Shown here: positions 1-7,392 of the stretch, in pieces
Layout: each line of letters opens with the position of its first letter
How positions within the stretch are numbered: the first letter of the stretch is position 1
NCBI GenBank assembly: GCA_947380655.1
Contig: CANCRX010000055.1
Span: 1 to 19,851, forward strand
Reading direction: 5' to 3'
From: Alcaligenaceae bacterium
Lineage (GTDB): Bacteria > Pseudomonadota > Gammaproteobacteria > Burkholderiales > Burkholderiaceae_B
DNA: 19,851 nt
Notes under the pieces: model-generated
Seen by the model: the letters and a program-made list of their open reading frames with translations, nothing else
What the model was told of the DNA's origin: nothing
Databases searched by the model: none
Made by a program: the position numbers and the translations under genes

Positions 1-378
1 ACTGCAGCCTTCTATCACGGTCACATTGCTTATGACGACGGTTACAACAATACCGCTGACGATCTGTCTGAAGGCGAGCGCCTTGCTCATGTCATGGGTG
101 ATAAGCGCATCATGTTCATGAAAAATCATGGAGTGGTTGTAGTCGGTGATACCGTGGCTCAAGCCTACAAACGACTCTATAAACTTGAGCGAGTATGCCG
201 CGCGCAAGTACTCGCCATGAGCACTGGCAAACCCTTGCAATTACTCTCAGACGAAGTGGTTGCCGCAGTGCAGAAGCCGCCGGTCAATGATCGACACACA
301 CGTGCCGAACGAGACAATTTGTACTTTGAAGCAATGATGCGCGTACTTGACCGTGAATTACCTGGCTACGCTGATTAA
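1..378 (+). CDS. Class II aldolase/adducin family protein, 3' end only
   Basis: The reading frame is open from the first base, so this is the C-terminal 125 residues of a gene that begins upstream of the window; the internal Met at 94 is not a plausible start. The segment has the typical end of the family: a KNHGVVVVGDT core (the buried His-Gly strand of the aldolase fold), then AYKRLYKLERVCRAQ and a polar tail. In the family this fold binds a divalent metal and carries out retro-aldol cleavage or decarboxylation of small hydroxy-acids or sugar phosphates, but many members of this subgroup have no known substrate. The N-terminal part with most of the metal ligands is outside the window, so activity cannot be judged. 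The next gene follows on the same strand after 60 bp and may be co-transcribed. Confidence 0.85.
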   Translation, partial: TAAFYHGHIAYDDGYNNTADDLSEGERLAHVMGDKRIMFMKNHGVVVVGDTVAQAYKRLYKLERVCRAQVLAMSTGKPLQLLSDEVVAAVQKPPVNDRHTRAERDNLYFEAMMRVLDRELPGYAD

Positions 379-438
379 ATACTTAAAGAGATACAGCGTT
401 CAGCCGTCATCATTAAACATCCTCGGGATACAAACTCC

Positions 439-1737
439 ATGAAAGCAAAGATCAATGCAATCACCAGTGCAATGGTGACGGCGGCTGCAATTTCCGGCGG
501 CATACTGCACGCGGCTCAGGCCCAAATAACACCAGCGAGTCCACTACCGGTCGCCTCCCCTCAGTCACAGGGATTTTCTACCGAAGGCCTCAAACGCATC
601 GATACGTTTTTCAAAAGGGAAATCGCTAATAATCAAATGCCTGGAGCGGTACTGGCTGTTGCTAAGAATGGCAAATTAGTGATCTACGAAGCCTACGGCT
701 ATCGAAACAAAGCGACAAATACTCCAATGACCAAAGACACCATCTTTGAATTGGCATCCATGACCAAGATCATGACAGCAGTCAGTGCCCTGACCTTTTA
801 CGAGCAAGGCAACCTGACCCTGAAAAGTCCTGTCTCATTGTGGTTTCCACAGTTCAAAGATATGAAAGTCGGTCAGGTTGGTGCCGACGGCACGATCACA
901 ACAGCGCCTGCAAAACAGCAGATCACCGTCCAAGATCTCATGCGACACACCAACGGACTGACCTATGGTGGACGCGGTGCGACCCCCATTCACAAACAAT
1001 TCCCAGAAGGCTCTGTCGCTTCTGCTATCCAGTACAACGGCCCAGAAGTCTTGGACAAACTGTCCTCAGCAGCCCTATTGCACGAACCAGGTACTGTCTG
1101 GAACTATGGTTTCGGACTCGATGTACTCGGCCTGATTCAAGAAAAAATGACGGGTAAGCCACTCAGCGAAATCATGCGCGAGCGGATCTGGAACAAGGTC
1201 GGCATGGTCGATACTGGATTTACCAAAACAGTAAAAAATGAAGCGCGTTTTGCCCATCCCCTCCCCGTCGACCCCGTTACGGGGAAACCCCAGTCAATGG
1301 CAATCCTCACGGCTACACTCAAATACGACTGCGGCGGTGGTTGTGCCTATGGAACTGCTAGCGACTATTTAAGATTTGGTCAGATGCTATTGAATGGCGG
1401 CACGATTGATGGCAAGCGGGTGTTAGGTCCACAGACTGTTGCGTTCATGACATCGGATCACTTGGGTACAGAAATTAAAAATGAACTCACCAACACTGAG
1501 GCTGGACGTGCGGGTTATGGTTTTGGACTGAGTGTCGCGGTAAGAAAAGACCGTGGTATAGCCGCGATCAATGGCAACATCGGTGATTACACCTGGAATG
1601 GCGCGTATGGCACAACATTCTGGGCGGATCCAAAAGAAAAACTTGTCGTTGTAATGATGGCAGCAGCGCCAGGCGAGATTCGTAAAGAATATCGCGAGCG
1701 CTTGAATGCACTGATTTATGGGGCACTAGAAAAATAA
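439..1737 (+). CDS. Exported beta-lactamase-fold serine hydrolase (class C / family VIII esterase-like)
   Basis: A 432-residue protein with a Sec signal peptide: charged MKAK, an Ala-rich hydrophobic core, and a likely cut after the AQA near residue 28, so it should act in the periplasm. The catalytic SxxK tetrad is S107-M-T-K110 inside ELASMTK. The second motif is tyrosine-led (Y223 in WNYGFG) but lacks the Asn of true penicillin-binding YxN motifs. The third region has WNGAYG (from W386), as in EstB-like esterases. This pattern fits the S12/beta-lactamase-related superfamily, which includes esterases, D-aminopeptidases and the peptidase MlrB, better than a true class C beta-lactamase. A DCGGGC pair near residue 297 could form a disulfide. 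The Met at 439 is preferred because it leads directly into the signal peptide, although only a weak GGGA lies upstream. It is followed by a strong terminator. Substrate unknown. Confidence 0.88.
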   Translation: MKAKINAITSAMVTAAAISGGILHAAQAQITPASPLPVASPQSQGFSTEGLKRIDTFFKREIANNQMPGAVLAVAKNGKLVIYEAYGYRNKATNTPMTKDTIFELASMTKIMTAVSALTFYEQGNLTLKSPVSLWFPQFKDMKVGQVGADGTITTAPAKQQITVQDLMRHTNGLTYGGRGATPIHKQFPEGSVASAIQYNGPEVLDKLSSAALLHEPGTVWNYGFGLDVLGLIQEKMTGKPLSEIMRERIWNKVGMVDTGFTKTVKNEARFAHPLPVDPVTGKPQSMAILTATLKYDCGGGCAYGTASDYLRFGQMLLNGGTIDGKRVLGPQTVAFMTSDHLGTEIKNELTNTEAGRAGYGFGLSVAVRKDRGIAAINGNIGDYTWNGAYGTTFWADPKEKLVVVMMAAAPGEIRKEYRERLNALIYGALEK

Positions 1738-1754
1738 AATATCAACTTGGAGAG

Positions 1755-1792
1755 AAAAATTGCTCAACACTTTATAGTGTCGAGCAATTTTT
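1755..1792. terminator. Bidirectional intrinsic terminator between convergent genes
   Basis: Long inverted repeat: outer arms AAAAATTGCTC (1755-1765) and GAGCAATTTTT (1782-1792) pair perfectly, one A-C mismatch follows, then inner arms ACACT/AGTGT (1767-1771, 1776-1780) close on a TTAT loop. The outer arms supply a T-run on either strand, so it can end both the serine-hydrolase transcript (plus) and the long acylase-transporter transcript (minus). Confidence 0.88.
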
Positions 1793-1836
1793 AATTTTGG
1801 ATGATGCACTTGATTAATTACCCAATGAAATATTTT

Positions 1837-2769
1837 TTAACGACCTATATCTCTTGGATTAAAAGCTTTTTGTAACCCATCACCAAAAAAGTTGATTGCC
1901 ACGACAGTTACAAGAATAAATAAGCCTGGATAAATCGCAAGTGGAGGATCACTCACCAATAACTCTTGAGCGTTATTGAGCATACTGCCCCAGCTCGTTG
2001 AAGGAGGCTGTATACCGACCCCCAGAAAACTCAGTGCGGACTCGACAAGAATGATCCGTCCGCATGCAAGTGTGGTTGCGACAATTACAGGGGATATTGC
2101 ATTTGGAATGATATGAACAGAAAGTATCCTATAGGTAGATGCCCCTTGGGCGCGAGCCGCCAGCACAAAATCACTTGAGTTCAGGGCGAGAGTCGAAGCC
2201 CTCATTAAACGCGCGACCCCCGTCCAGCCTAATATTATAAAAATAATCACAATTCGCCAAAAACCTGCATCGCCTGAACGCACAAATTCAGCGGAAAATC
2301 CTAATTTCGTTAAATCCAAGGCAGCCAAAATTATTAACAATGGCAAACTTGGCATTGACATCACAAAATCGGTAAATCGCATCAAAAACGCATCTACTTT
2401 TCCACGAAAGTAACCTGCACAAGCCCCAATTACGATCCCAAGCACAGCAGAACCGAACGCAGCGAATAAACCAATCGACAATGAAATTCGGCCACCGCGT
2501 AGCAAACGCATGAGTTCGTCGCGACCCGCCTCATCCGTACCGAGCCAATGCAATGCGCTTGGTGGATCAAATCTGGATAACAGATCAGTTTCTACCCCGC
2601 TCACTCCCGCCCAAGCTTCGAACCATTGAACACAACTGCATAGAATTGCAATCAACAGTAAAACTATCCCTCCAAGCATAGCAAAGCGGTCTTTAGAAAG
2701 TATGTCTAACCTTAGCGTCCATATGGAGACGGGACGATCTTGCTCACTAAGCAGTACGTTACTGTTCAT
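1837..2769 (-). CDS. DppC/OppC-type peptide ABC transporter permease
   Basis: A 310-residue inner-membrane permease of the BPD_transp_1 family. An N-terminal membrane segment (about 33-50) is followed by the OppC-type periplasmic motif HWLGTDEAGRDELMRLLRGG (74-93), several further hydrophobic segments, and the cytoplasmic EAA loop (AARAQGASTYRILSVHIIPN, about 204-223) that contacts the ATPases. The LSFLGVGIQPP block and the DGLQKAFNPR ending are typical of DppC/OppC. With the OppB-type partner encoded just upstream it should form the heterodimeric channel. Its start overlaps the stop of the upstream permease in an ATGA (2766-2769), implying translational coupling. It is the last gene of the minus-strand operon and is followed by the terminator at 1755-1792. 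Dpp, Opp, Gsi or nickel-type specificity cannot be told from the permease. Confidence 0.93.
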   Translation of the reverse strand: MNSNVLLSEQDRPVSIWTLRLDILSKDRFAMLGGIVLLLIAILCSCVQWFEAWAGVSGVETDLLSRFDPPSALHWLGTDEAGRDELMRLLRGGRISLSIGLFAAFGSAVLGIVIGACAGYFRGKVDAFLMRFTDFVMSMPSLPLLIILAALDLTKLGFSAEFVRSGDAGFWRIVIIFIILGWTGVARLMRASTLALNSSDFVLAARAQGASTYRILSVHIIPNAISPVIVATTLACGRIILVESALSFLGVGIQPPSTSWGSMLNNAQELLVSDPPLAIYPGLFILVTVVAINFFGDGLQKAFNPRDIGR

Positions 2770-3725
2770 CGCTGCTCACCATCGATCCTGATTCTAGGAT
2801 CCAGTAAAGAATAGGATATGTCAGCAATCAGGCTACCAAGCAACACCATAGTCGTCGTAAACAACAAGCAAACTAAGGCGAGGTTGTAATCATTACCCAT
2901 GATTGATTCATAAATCAAACGTCCCATCCCTCGCCAACCAAACATTGTTTCGATTAGCGTCGCGCCAGACAACAGATGACCAAAACCAAGAGCAATAATA
3001 GTCATGATGGGAATCATGGCATTTCTTAAGGCATGGAGCCAAATGATCCGATGCTTGCTAAGTCCTTTAGCACGTGCAGTACGAATATGATCCTGTCCTA
3101 GCACTTCTATCATGGCCGAACGTGCATAGCGTGTAAGGCCTCCAATTTCGATCAATACCAGTGTCAAACATGGCAAAATAAGATAAGCGATCGCAGGATA
3201 AGTCTGATCCGAACGAGGCATTCCTCCAGGAGGAAGCAATCCGAACTTGACTGCAAAAATATAAATAAAAACTAATCCCAACCAAAATCCAGGCACCGAG
3301 ATACCCAAAAACGCGATAAGGCTCACAAAACGATCAATCCATTTACCACGATGAATAGCAGCAGTCGTGCCTAAAGCAATCGCGATCAGGGTACTAATAA
3401 TGAAAGCAGTGCCAGTCAAAATAATCGTATTACCCAGTGCTGGAATCACCACCTCAAGAACAGGTCGATGCTGAATGCGTGAATACCCAAAATCACCATG
3501 CAGCGCATTAACCAACCAATTCCAGTATCGAGACAATATTGGCTCATCGACACCGTAAATCGCACGCAATTTCGAAACATCCTCTGGTTGCATATTTGGA
3601 TTAGCTGACATCAGAAGATCTATCGGATCTCCAGGCATCAAACCGATCAATACAAAAATCACAAAAGATTTAATGAGTAAGACAATCAACACACCAAATG
3701 TCCGGGACACTAAAAAATTAGTCAT
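2766..3725 (-). CDS. DppB/OppB-type peptide ABC transporter permease
   Basis: A 319-residue inner-membrane permease. The first membrane helix near residues 10-30 ends in LMPGDPIDLL, the family's characteristic N-terminal block. The domain from about 95 on has five hydrophobic segments, the SVPGFWLG motif, and the EAA loop with RTARAKGLSKHRIIWLHALRN (215-235). It ends with the usual LLDPRIR (307-313). Length is normal for the family. Its start codon overlaps the stop of the upstream ATPase gene as ATGA (3722-3725), and its own stop overlaps the next permease in the same way, so the products are probably made in matched amounts. It pairs with the DppC-type permease downstream and with the binding protein encoded at 5711-7381. 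Confidence 0.93.
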   Translation of the reverse strand: MTNFLVSRTFGVLIVLLIKSFVIFVLIGLMPGDPIDLLMSANPNMQPEDVSKLRAIYGVDEPILSRYWNWLVNALHGDFGYSRIQHRPVLEVVIPALGNTIILTGTAFIISTLIAIALGTTAAIHRGKWIDRFVSLIAFLGISVPGFWLGLVFIYIFAVKFGLLPPGGMPRSDQTYPAIAYLILPCLTLVLIEIGGLTRYARSAMIEVLGQDHIRTARAKGLSKHRIIWLHALRNAMIPIMTIIALGFGHLLSGATLIETMFGWRGMGRLIYESIMGNDYNLALVCLLFTTTMVLLGSLIADISYSLLDPRIRIDGEQR

Positions 3726-4702
3726 AGCTCCCCCAAGGGGTGATGACAGGCCACACCATTCATCTCATTAGAGAATTGCATACGAGGTATTTCCTGCTTG
3801 CATACCGCAGTAGCTCTCAAGCAACGAGGATGAAAAGCACAACCTGATGGAGGATTGATGGGGCTCGGAATTTCGCCATGTAAAGCTCGACCTGGTATGC
3901 GCTTGCTCACACCAACTTTGGGCATAGCTTGAATCAATGCCGCAGTATAGGGATGACGAGGCGCATCAAACAGCACCTTTTTTGAAGATAATTCAACGAT
4001 CCTCCCCAGATACATCACCGCAATACGATCTGCCAAGTGGTGTACAGCGTTCAAATCATGACTCACCAGCAAATAACTTACCCCCGTTTCAATTTTCAAA
4101 TCGCTTAATAAATTCAAAATCTGACTCTGAATAGACACATCCAGGGCCGACAAGGGCTCATCGGCAATGATGAGTTCTGGTTCACTCGCGAGTGCGCGTG
4201 CAATCGCTATGCGTTGACGCTGGCCCCCACTGAACTGGTGAGGATATCGCTTTGCCGCATCGGGTGACAATCCAACTTGCCTCATTATCAAATCAACACG
4301 GTCGATGCGAGAGGCTGAATTCCCGATACGATGCACGAGTAAAGGCTCTTGAATAATATCCCTCACGGTTAAGCGGGGATTGAGTGAGCTGAAAGGATCT
4401 TGGAATATGAATTGAACCCGGCGTCGCATGTCGTGCTGCTGCGCTTTACTCATCTCACTCAGTGAATGACCGCGAAATAATATCGATCCTTTTGTTACCT
4501 TAACTAACCCAAGTATTGAGCGAACAAGTGTCGTTTTTCCTGAACCACTCTCGCCAACTAATGCGAGCGTTTCACCTTTCAAAACTGAAAGATTGACATC
4601 ACTGACCGCTTGCACAAAAGATTGGCGGGCAAGTGAAGCATGTTTAGACTGAAAGCGAATCGTTAAATCGCGCATTTCAACTATTTTTTCAACAAGGCTC
4701 AT
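3722..4702 (-). CDS. DppF/OppF-type ATPase of peptide importer
   Basis: A 326-residue ABC ATPase. Motifs counted from the chosen start: Walker A GESGSGKTT (50-58), Q-loop in FIFQDPFSSLNPR (about 99-111), signature FSGGQRQR (157-164), Walker B LIIADEP (177-183) and switch His (215). The C-terminal oligopeptide-transporter extension has cysteines in GCAFHPRC (287-294) and two more further on, the conserved Cys set of this subfamily that may bind an Fe-S cluster. The Met at 4702 is chosen over an in-frame GTG at 4714 because it forms an exact ATGA overlap with the stop of the upstream ATPase gene, matching the two overlaps downstream. HDLNAVHHLADR and the Oligo_HPY-type tail assign it to the F side of the ATPase heterodimer. 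Confidence 0.92.
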   Translation of the reverse strand: MSLVEKIVEMRDLTIRFQSKHASLARQSFVQAVSDVNLSVLKGETLALVGESGSGKTTLVRSILGLVKVTKGSILFRGHSLSEMSKAQQHDMRRRVQFIFQDPFSSLNPRLTVRDIIQEPLLVHRIGNSASRIDRVDLIMRQVGLSPDAAKRYPHQFSGGQRQRIAIARALASEPELIIADEPLSALDVSIQSQILNLLSDLKIETGVSYLLVSHDLNAVHHLADRIAVMYLGRIVELSSKKVLFDAPRHPYTAALIQAMPKVGVSKRIPGRALHGEIPSPINPPSGCAFHPRCLRATAVCKQEIPRMQFSNEMNGVACHHPLGEL

Positions 4703-5658
4703 GGCAATAGGCACGCGATACTGTGTTGATCGCTCAGCTTACGAAGAGCTACTGAGGCTATGAGACACTGATCCTGCGCTTGTGGACAGCGCGCAGCAAA
4801 CTCACAACCTACGGGTCTGAACCGCAGAGGAGGAACTGTGCCGGGAATTGTTGGCAAACGCTCTCGCTGACGATTACGATCCGGAATAGAGGACATTAAT
4901 CCACGGGTATAGGGATGACGAGGCTGACCAAGCACTTGCGTAACTGGGCCCGACTCGACCACTCGACCGGCATACATAACAATCACATCATCAGACATTT
5001 CGCTAATGACAGCAAGATTATGGCTAATCAGTAACAGTGCCATGCCATGCTTTTGCTGAAGGGTTAGCAACAGATCCAGAATTTGTGACTCGATAGAGAC
5101 ATCCAATGCAGTAGTCGGCTCGTCTGCGATCAAAATATCAGGGCGGCAAGCCAAAGCCATCGCTATCATTACTCGCTGGCGCATGCCACCTGACATCTCG
5201 TGTGGATACGTATCCACCCTTGCTTCGGGATCCGCTATTCCGACCTGAGTAAGCAAATCAATCGCGGCTACTCGAGCCTCGTTTCGACTCACACCTTCAT
5301 GGACAATCAGCATCTCGCCTAATTGATTTCCCACAGTCATAACGGGATTGAGTGCAGTCATAGGTTCCTGAAAAATCATCGCGATTCGGACTCCACGAAT
5401 ACTTGTCCAGTCTTTGGCACTGAGTTCCAACAAATTTCTGCTATGAAAAACAATCTGTCCTGCTGCCTGCGCACCTTCCGGCAACAGCCCCATCACAGCT
5501 AAGGCGGTCATAGACTTTCCACAGCCACTCTCCCCTACAATACCAAGAGTTTTACCGGGAGCAAGACTGAAAGAAACATCTTTCAAAATATCCGTTTTGT
5601 TTTTACCGGCGCCAATAGACACGGAAAGATTTTCTACGCTCAAAATTGAGGTAGTCAT
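4699..5658 (-). CDS. DppD/OppD-type ATPase of peptide importer
   Basis: A 319-residue ABC ATPase forming the other half of the nucleotide-binding heterodimer. Motifs counted from the chosen start: Walker A GESGCGKS (42-49), Q-loop in MIFQEPMTALNPV (94-106), signature MSGGMRQR (155-162, the M-R form typical of DppD/OppD), Walker B ILIADEP (175-181). The C-terminal tail carries GCEFAARC and a further Cys, as in the oligopeptide subfamily. The ATG at 5658 is preferred over a TTG seven codons upstream: GGGA lies about 8 nt before it, and the family normally begins a few residues before the LSVENLSV strand. It follows the binding-protein gene by 52 bp with no terminator-like hairpin and ends in an ATGA overlap with the next ATPase gene. 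Confidence 0.92.
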   Translation of the reverse strand: MTTSILSVENLSVSIGAGKNKTDILKDVSFSLAPGKTLGIVGESGCGKSMTALAVMGLLPEGAQAAGQIVFHSRNLLELSAKDWTSIRGVRIAMIFQEPMTALNPVMTVGNQLGEMLIVHEGVSRNEARVAAIDLLTQVGIADPEARVDTYPHEMSGGMRQRVMIAMALACRPDILIADEPTTALDVSIESQILDLLLTLQQKHGMALLLISHNLAVISEMSDDVIVMYAGRVVESGPVTQVLGQPRHPYTRGLMSSIPDRNRQRERLPTIPGTVPPLRFRPVGCEFAARCPQAQDQCLIASVALRKLSDQHSIACLLP

Positions 5659-5710
5659 CTTCAGATTCCCAATATGCAATCAGAAAAAATTTTTATGTGA
5701 AATTTCTTTG

Positions 5711-7381
5711 TCACTTGGCGCGCCATTGTTCCACCCATAATGTAAATAATCCCCAGCGTTTATCATTGACTGCGCCCGTCATCCACTTCGGTGTGAGAAT
5801 AGCAACAGTTGGGAAATACAAATAAATTTCTGGCAAATCCCGTACGGTGATATCAATAATTTTTTTCCAGGCGATACTCCGTACTTCCGGATCCAGGGCA
5901 GCCCAGGCCTGCATTAATGCCGCATCCATTTCAGGATTTTTGTATCCCATGTAATTCAATCCTGTCCAACTATTTTGCTCTGTTGGAATTTGACTGGAAT
6001 GAAAGTAAATATACGGAACTGTGTCCAACGCTGCATCCGTTTGAAACTCGACAAGCCCCTTAAAATTACGACGGCGTAGTGTTTCACCAAACATGAGCCT
6101 TGCGGGTTCATTTTTAATCACAATTTCAATACCGAGCACTTTCATCTGTGTTTGGATCACTTGCTCGACTAACTCACGAATTCGATTACCTGATGTGGAA
6201 ACAAGATCAATAGATAATCTTTCGCCTTTTGCGTTAACCAGAATGCCATCGCTACCAGGCTTAAAGCCAGCTTGCGCAAGCAAATCCTTGGCTCCCCTAG
6301 GGTCATAAGAATATGTCTTGGTATCTTTACTCCAGCCAAACTGTGTCGGATGTTTAAAACTATCCGCAACCTCAAACTTATTACCAAAGATCTTGGCAAC
6401 AAGTGTTTTACGATCAATGCCCATCTGAATCGCTTGCCTGACTTTTAAATCTGACAATATCGGATTCTCGAACTGAACAGCTAAATGTTCATAGCTAGCA
6501 ACTGAAGGAACGAATTCCCAATCAAATTTATCTGACGATGTTTTCATCATCGACAAATGCTGATCAAGCGTTAAACCCACGTTACCCGATGCCACCATAT
6601 CCACACCACCTGCCAGTAAATTTGCCTGCAAGGCAGATGTATTTTCTATAAGCCGGAAAGTAATTTTTTGAAAATAAGGTTTTTGTCCTTTCCAATAGGC
6701 ATTCGGCACAATAGTGACAGATTCGTTAGATCGAAACTCGACCACTCGATAAGGCCCCATCCATAGGCCAGGTTCCTCAGGTTTACGATTAAAAAGCGAT
6801 TTTTGTCCGTAATCCAGAGGATTGGCTGCAGCACGAAAAATCGATCCTTCAATATGCTCTGCGATTGGAGTGGGCGCCGAGCGATCAAAATCGTACCGCA
6901 CAATTTTAAGGGTGACCTTGATATTCAAGGGATCAACTGCTTCAACACTTTCAACAGTGGGAGGGACTGAAAATGCTTTTTCAACTTCAAAGCCAAAAAC
7001 AACATCCTTGGCCGTAACTTGAACGCCATCCGCCCAAAATAAATTATCTTTCAGCGTAAAAATAACTTCCATGCCATCACTGCCATCTGGCTTTTTAATA
7101 ACTTTCGCGCGTCCATTAGCAATCGTAGGTACTTCAGTGCAAAGCTGGCAAATCACTTCTCCATTTGCCGTAAATCCCGTCATTGCACGTCGTGAAGTCG
7201 CCAGGATCGTATCCTTGACGCTAGTTACCGTAATATTCGGATGCAAGTCTGGCGGAAATTGAACCATACCGACGTTCAAGCTATCTTTTGGCTGTGCCAC
7301 CGCCATGTTAGTGAGGGCAACTGTAATAAACATAGCGGTCGCAATAGCAGTTACCATAAATAATGCTCGAACTTTCATCAT
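5711..7381 (-). CDS. Periplasmic peptide-binding protein (SBP family 5), Sec-exported
   Basis: A 556-residue solute-binding protein of the SBP_bac_5 (OppA/DppA) family. The N-terminus is a classic Sec signal peptide (MMKVRALF, hydrophobic core, AVA-Q cut near residue 29). Family landmarks include a long lobe starting LNVGMVQFPPDLHPN, the FTLKDNLFWADGVQVTAKDV block used by nearly all DppA/OppA proteins, and the VRQAIQMGIDRKTLV helix. An ICQLC cysteine pair near residue 78 could form a periplasmic disulfide. It should deliver substrate to the permeases at 1837-3725. Translation probably starts at the first of two adjacent Mets, with AAGAG about 8 nt upstream. The gene follows the acylase gene by only 11 bp, so enzyme and transporter are surely co-transcribed. 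Ligand specificity cannot be predicted. Confidence 0.93.
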   Translation of the reverse strand: MMKVRALFMVTAIATAMFITVALTNMAVAQPKDSLNVGMVQFPPDLHPNITVTSVKDTILATSRRAMTGFTANGEVICQLCTEVPTIANGRAKVIKKPDGSDGMEVIFTLKDNLFWADGVQVTAKDVVFGFEVEKAFSVPPTVESVEAVDPLNIKVTLKIVRYDFDRSAPTPIAEHIEGSIFRAAANPLDYGQKSLFNRKPEEPGLWMGPYRVVEFRSNESVTIVPNAYWKGQKPYFQKITFRLIENTSALQANLLAGGVDMVASGNVGLTLDQHLSMMKTSSDKFDWEFVPSVASYEHLAVQFENPILSDLKVRQAIQMGIDRKTLVAKIFGNKFEVADSFKHPTQFGWSKDTKTYSYDPRGAKDLLAQAGFKPGSDGILVNAKGERLSIDLVSTSGNRIRELVEQVIQTQMKVLGIEIVIKNEPARLMFGETLRRRNFKGLVEFQTDAALDTVPYIYFHSSQIPTEQNSWTGLNYMGYKNPEMDAALMQAWAALDPEVRSIAWKKIIDITVRDLPEIYLYFPTVAILTPKWMTGAVNDKRWGLFTLWVEQWRAK

Positions 7382-7392
7382 GATGAGTTCTC

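Noticed and set aside
840..1322. Overlapping reading frames on both strands inside the serine hydrolase gene (60-105 codons).
   Set aside because: They have no ribosome binding sites or recognisable motifs and read as low-complexity shadow translations of the real frame. The same holds for similar frames inside the acylase, M81 and binding-protein genes.
5659..5710. A-run/T-run (AAAAAATTTTT) between the Sec-exported binding protein and the DppD-type gene as a possible terminator.
   Set aside because: There is no GC-containing stem; it is only an AT-rich palindrome, and the genes on both sides clearly belong to one transporter.
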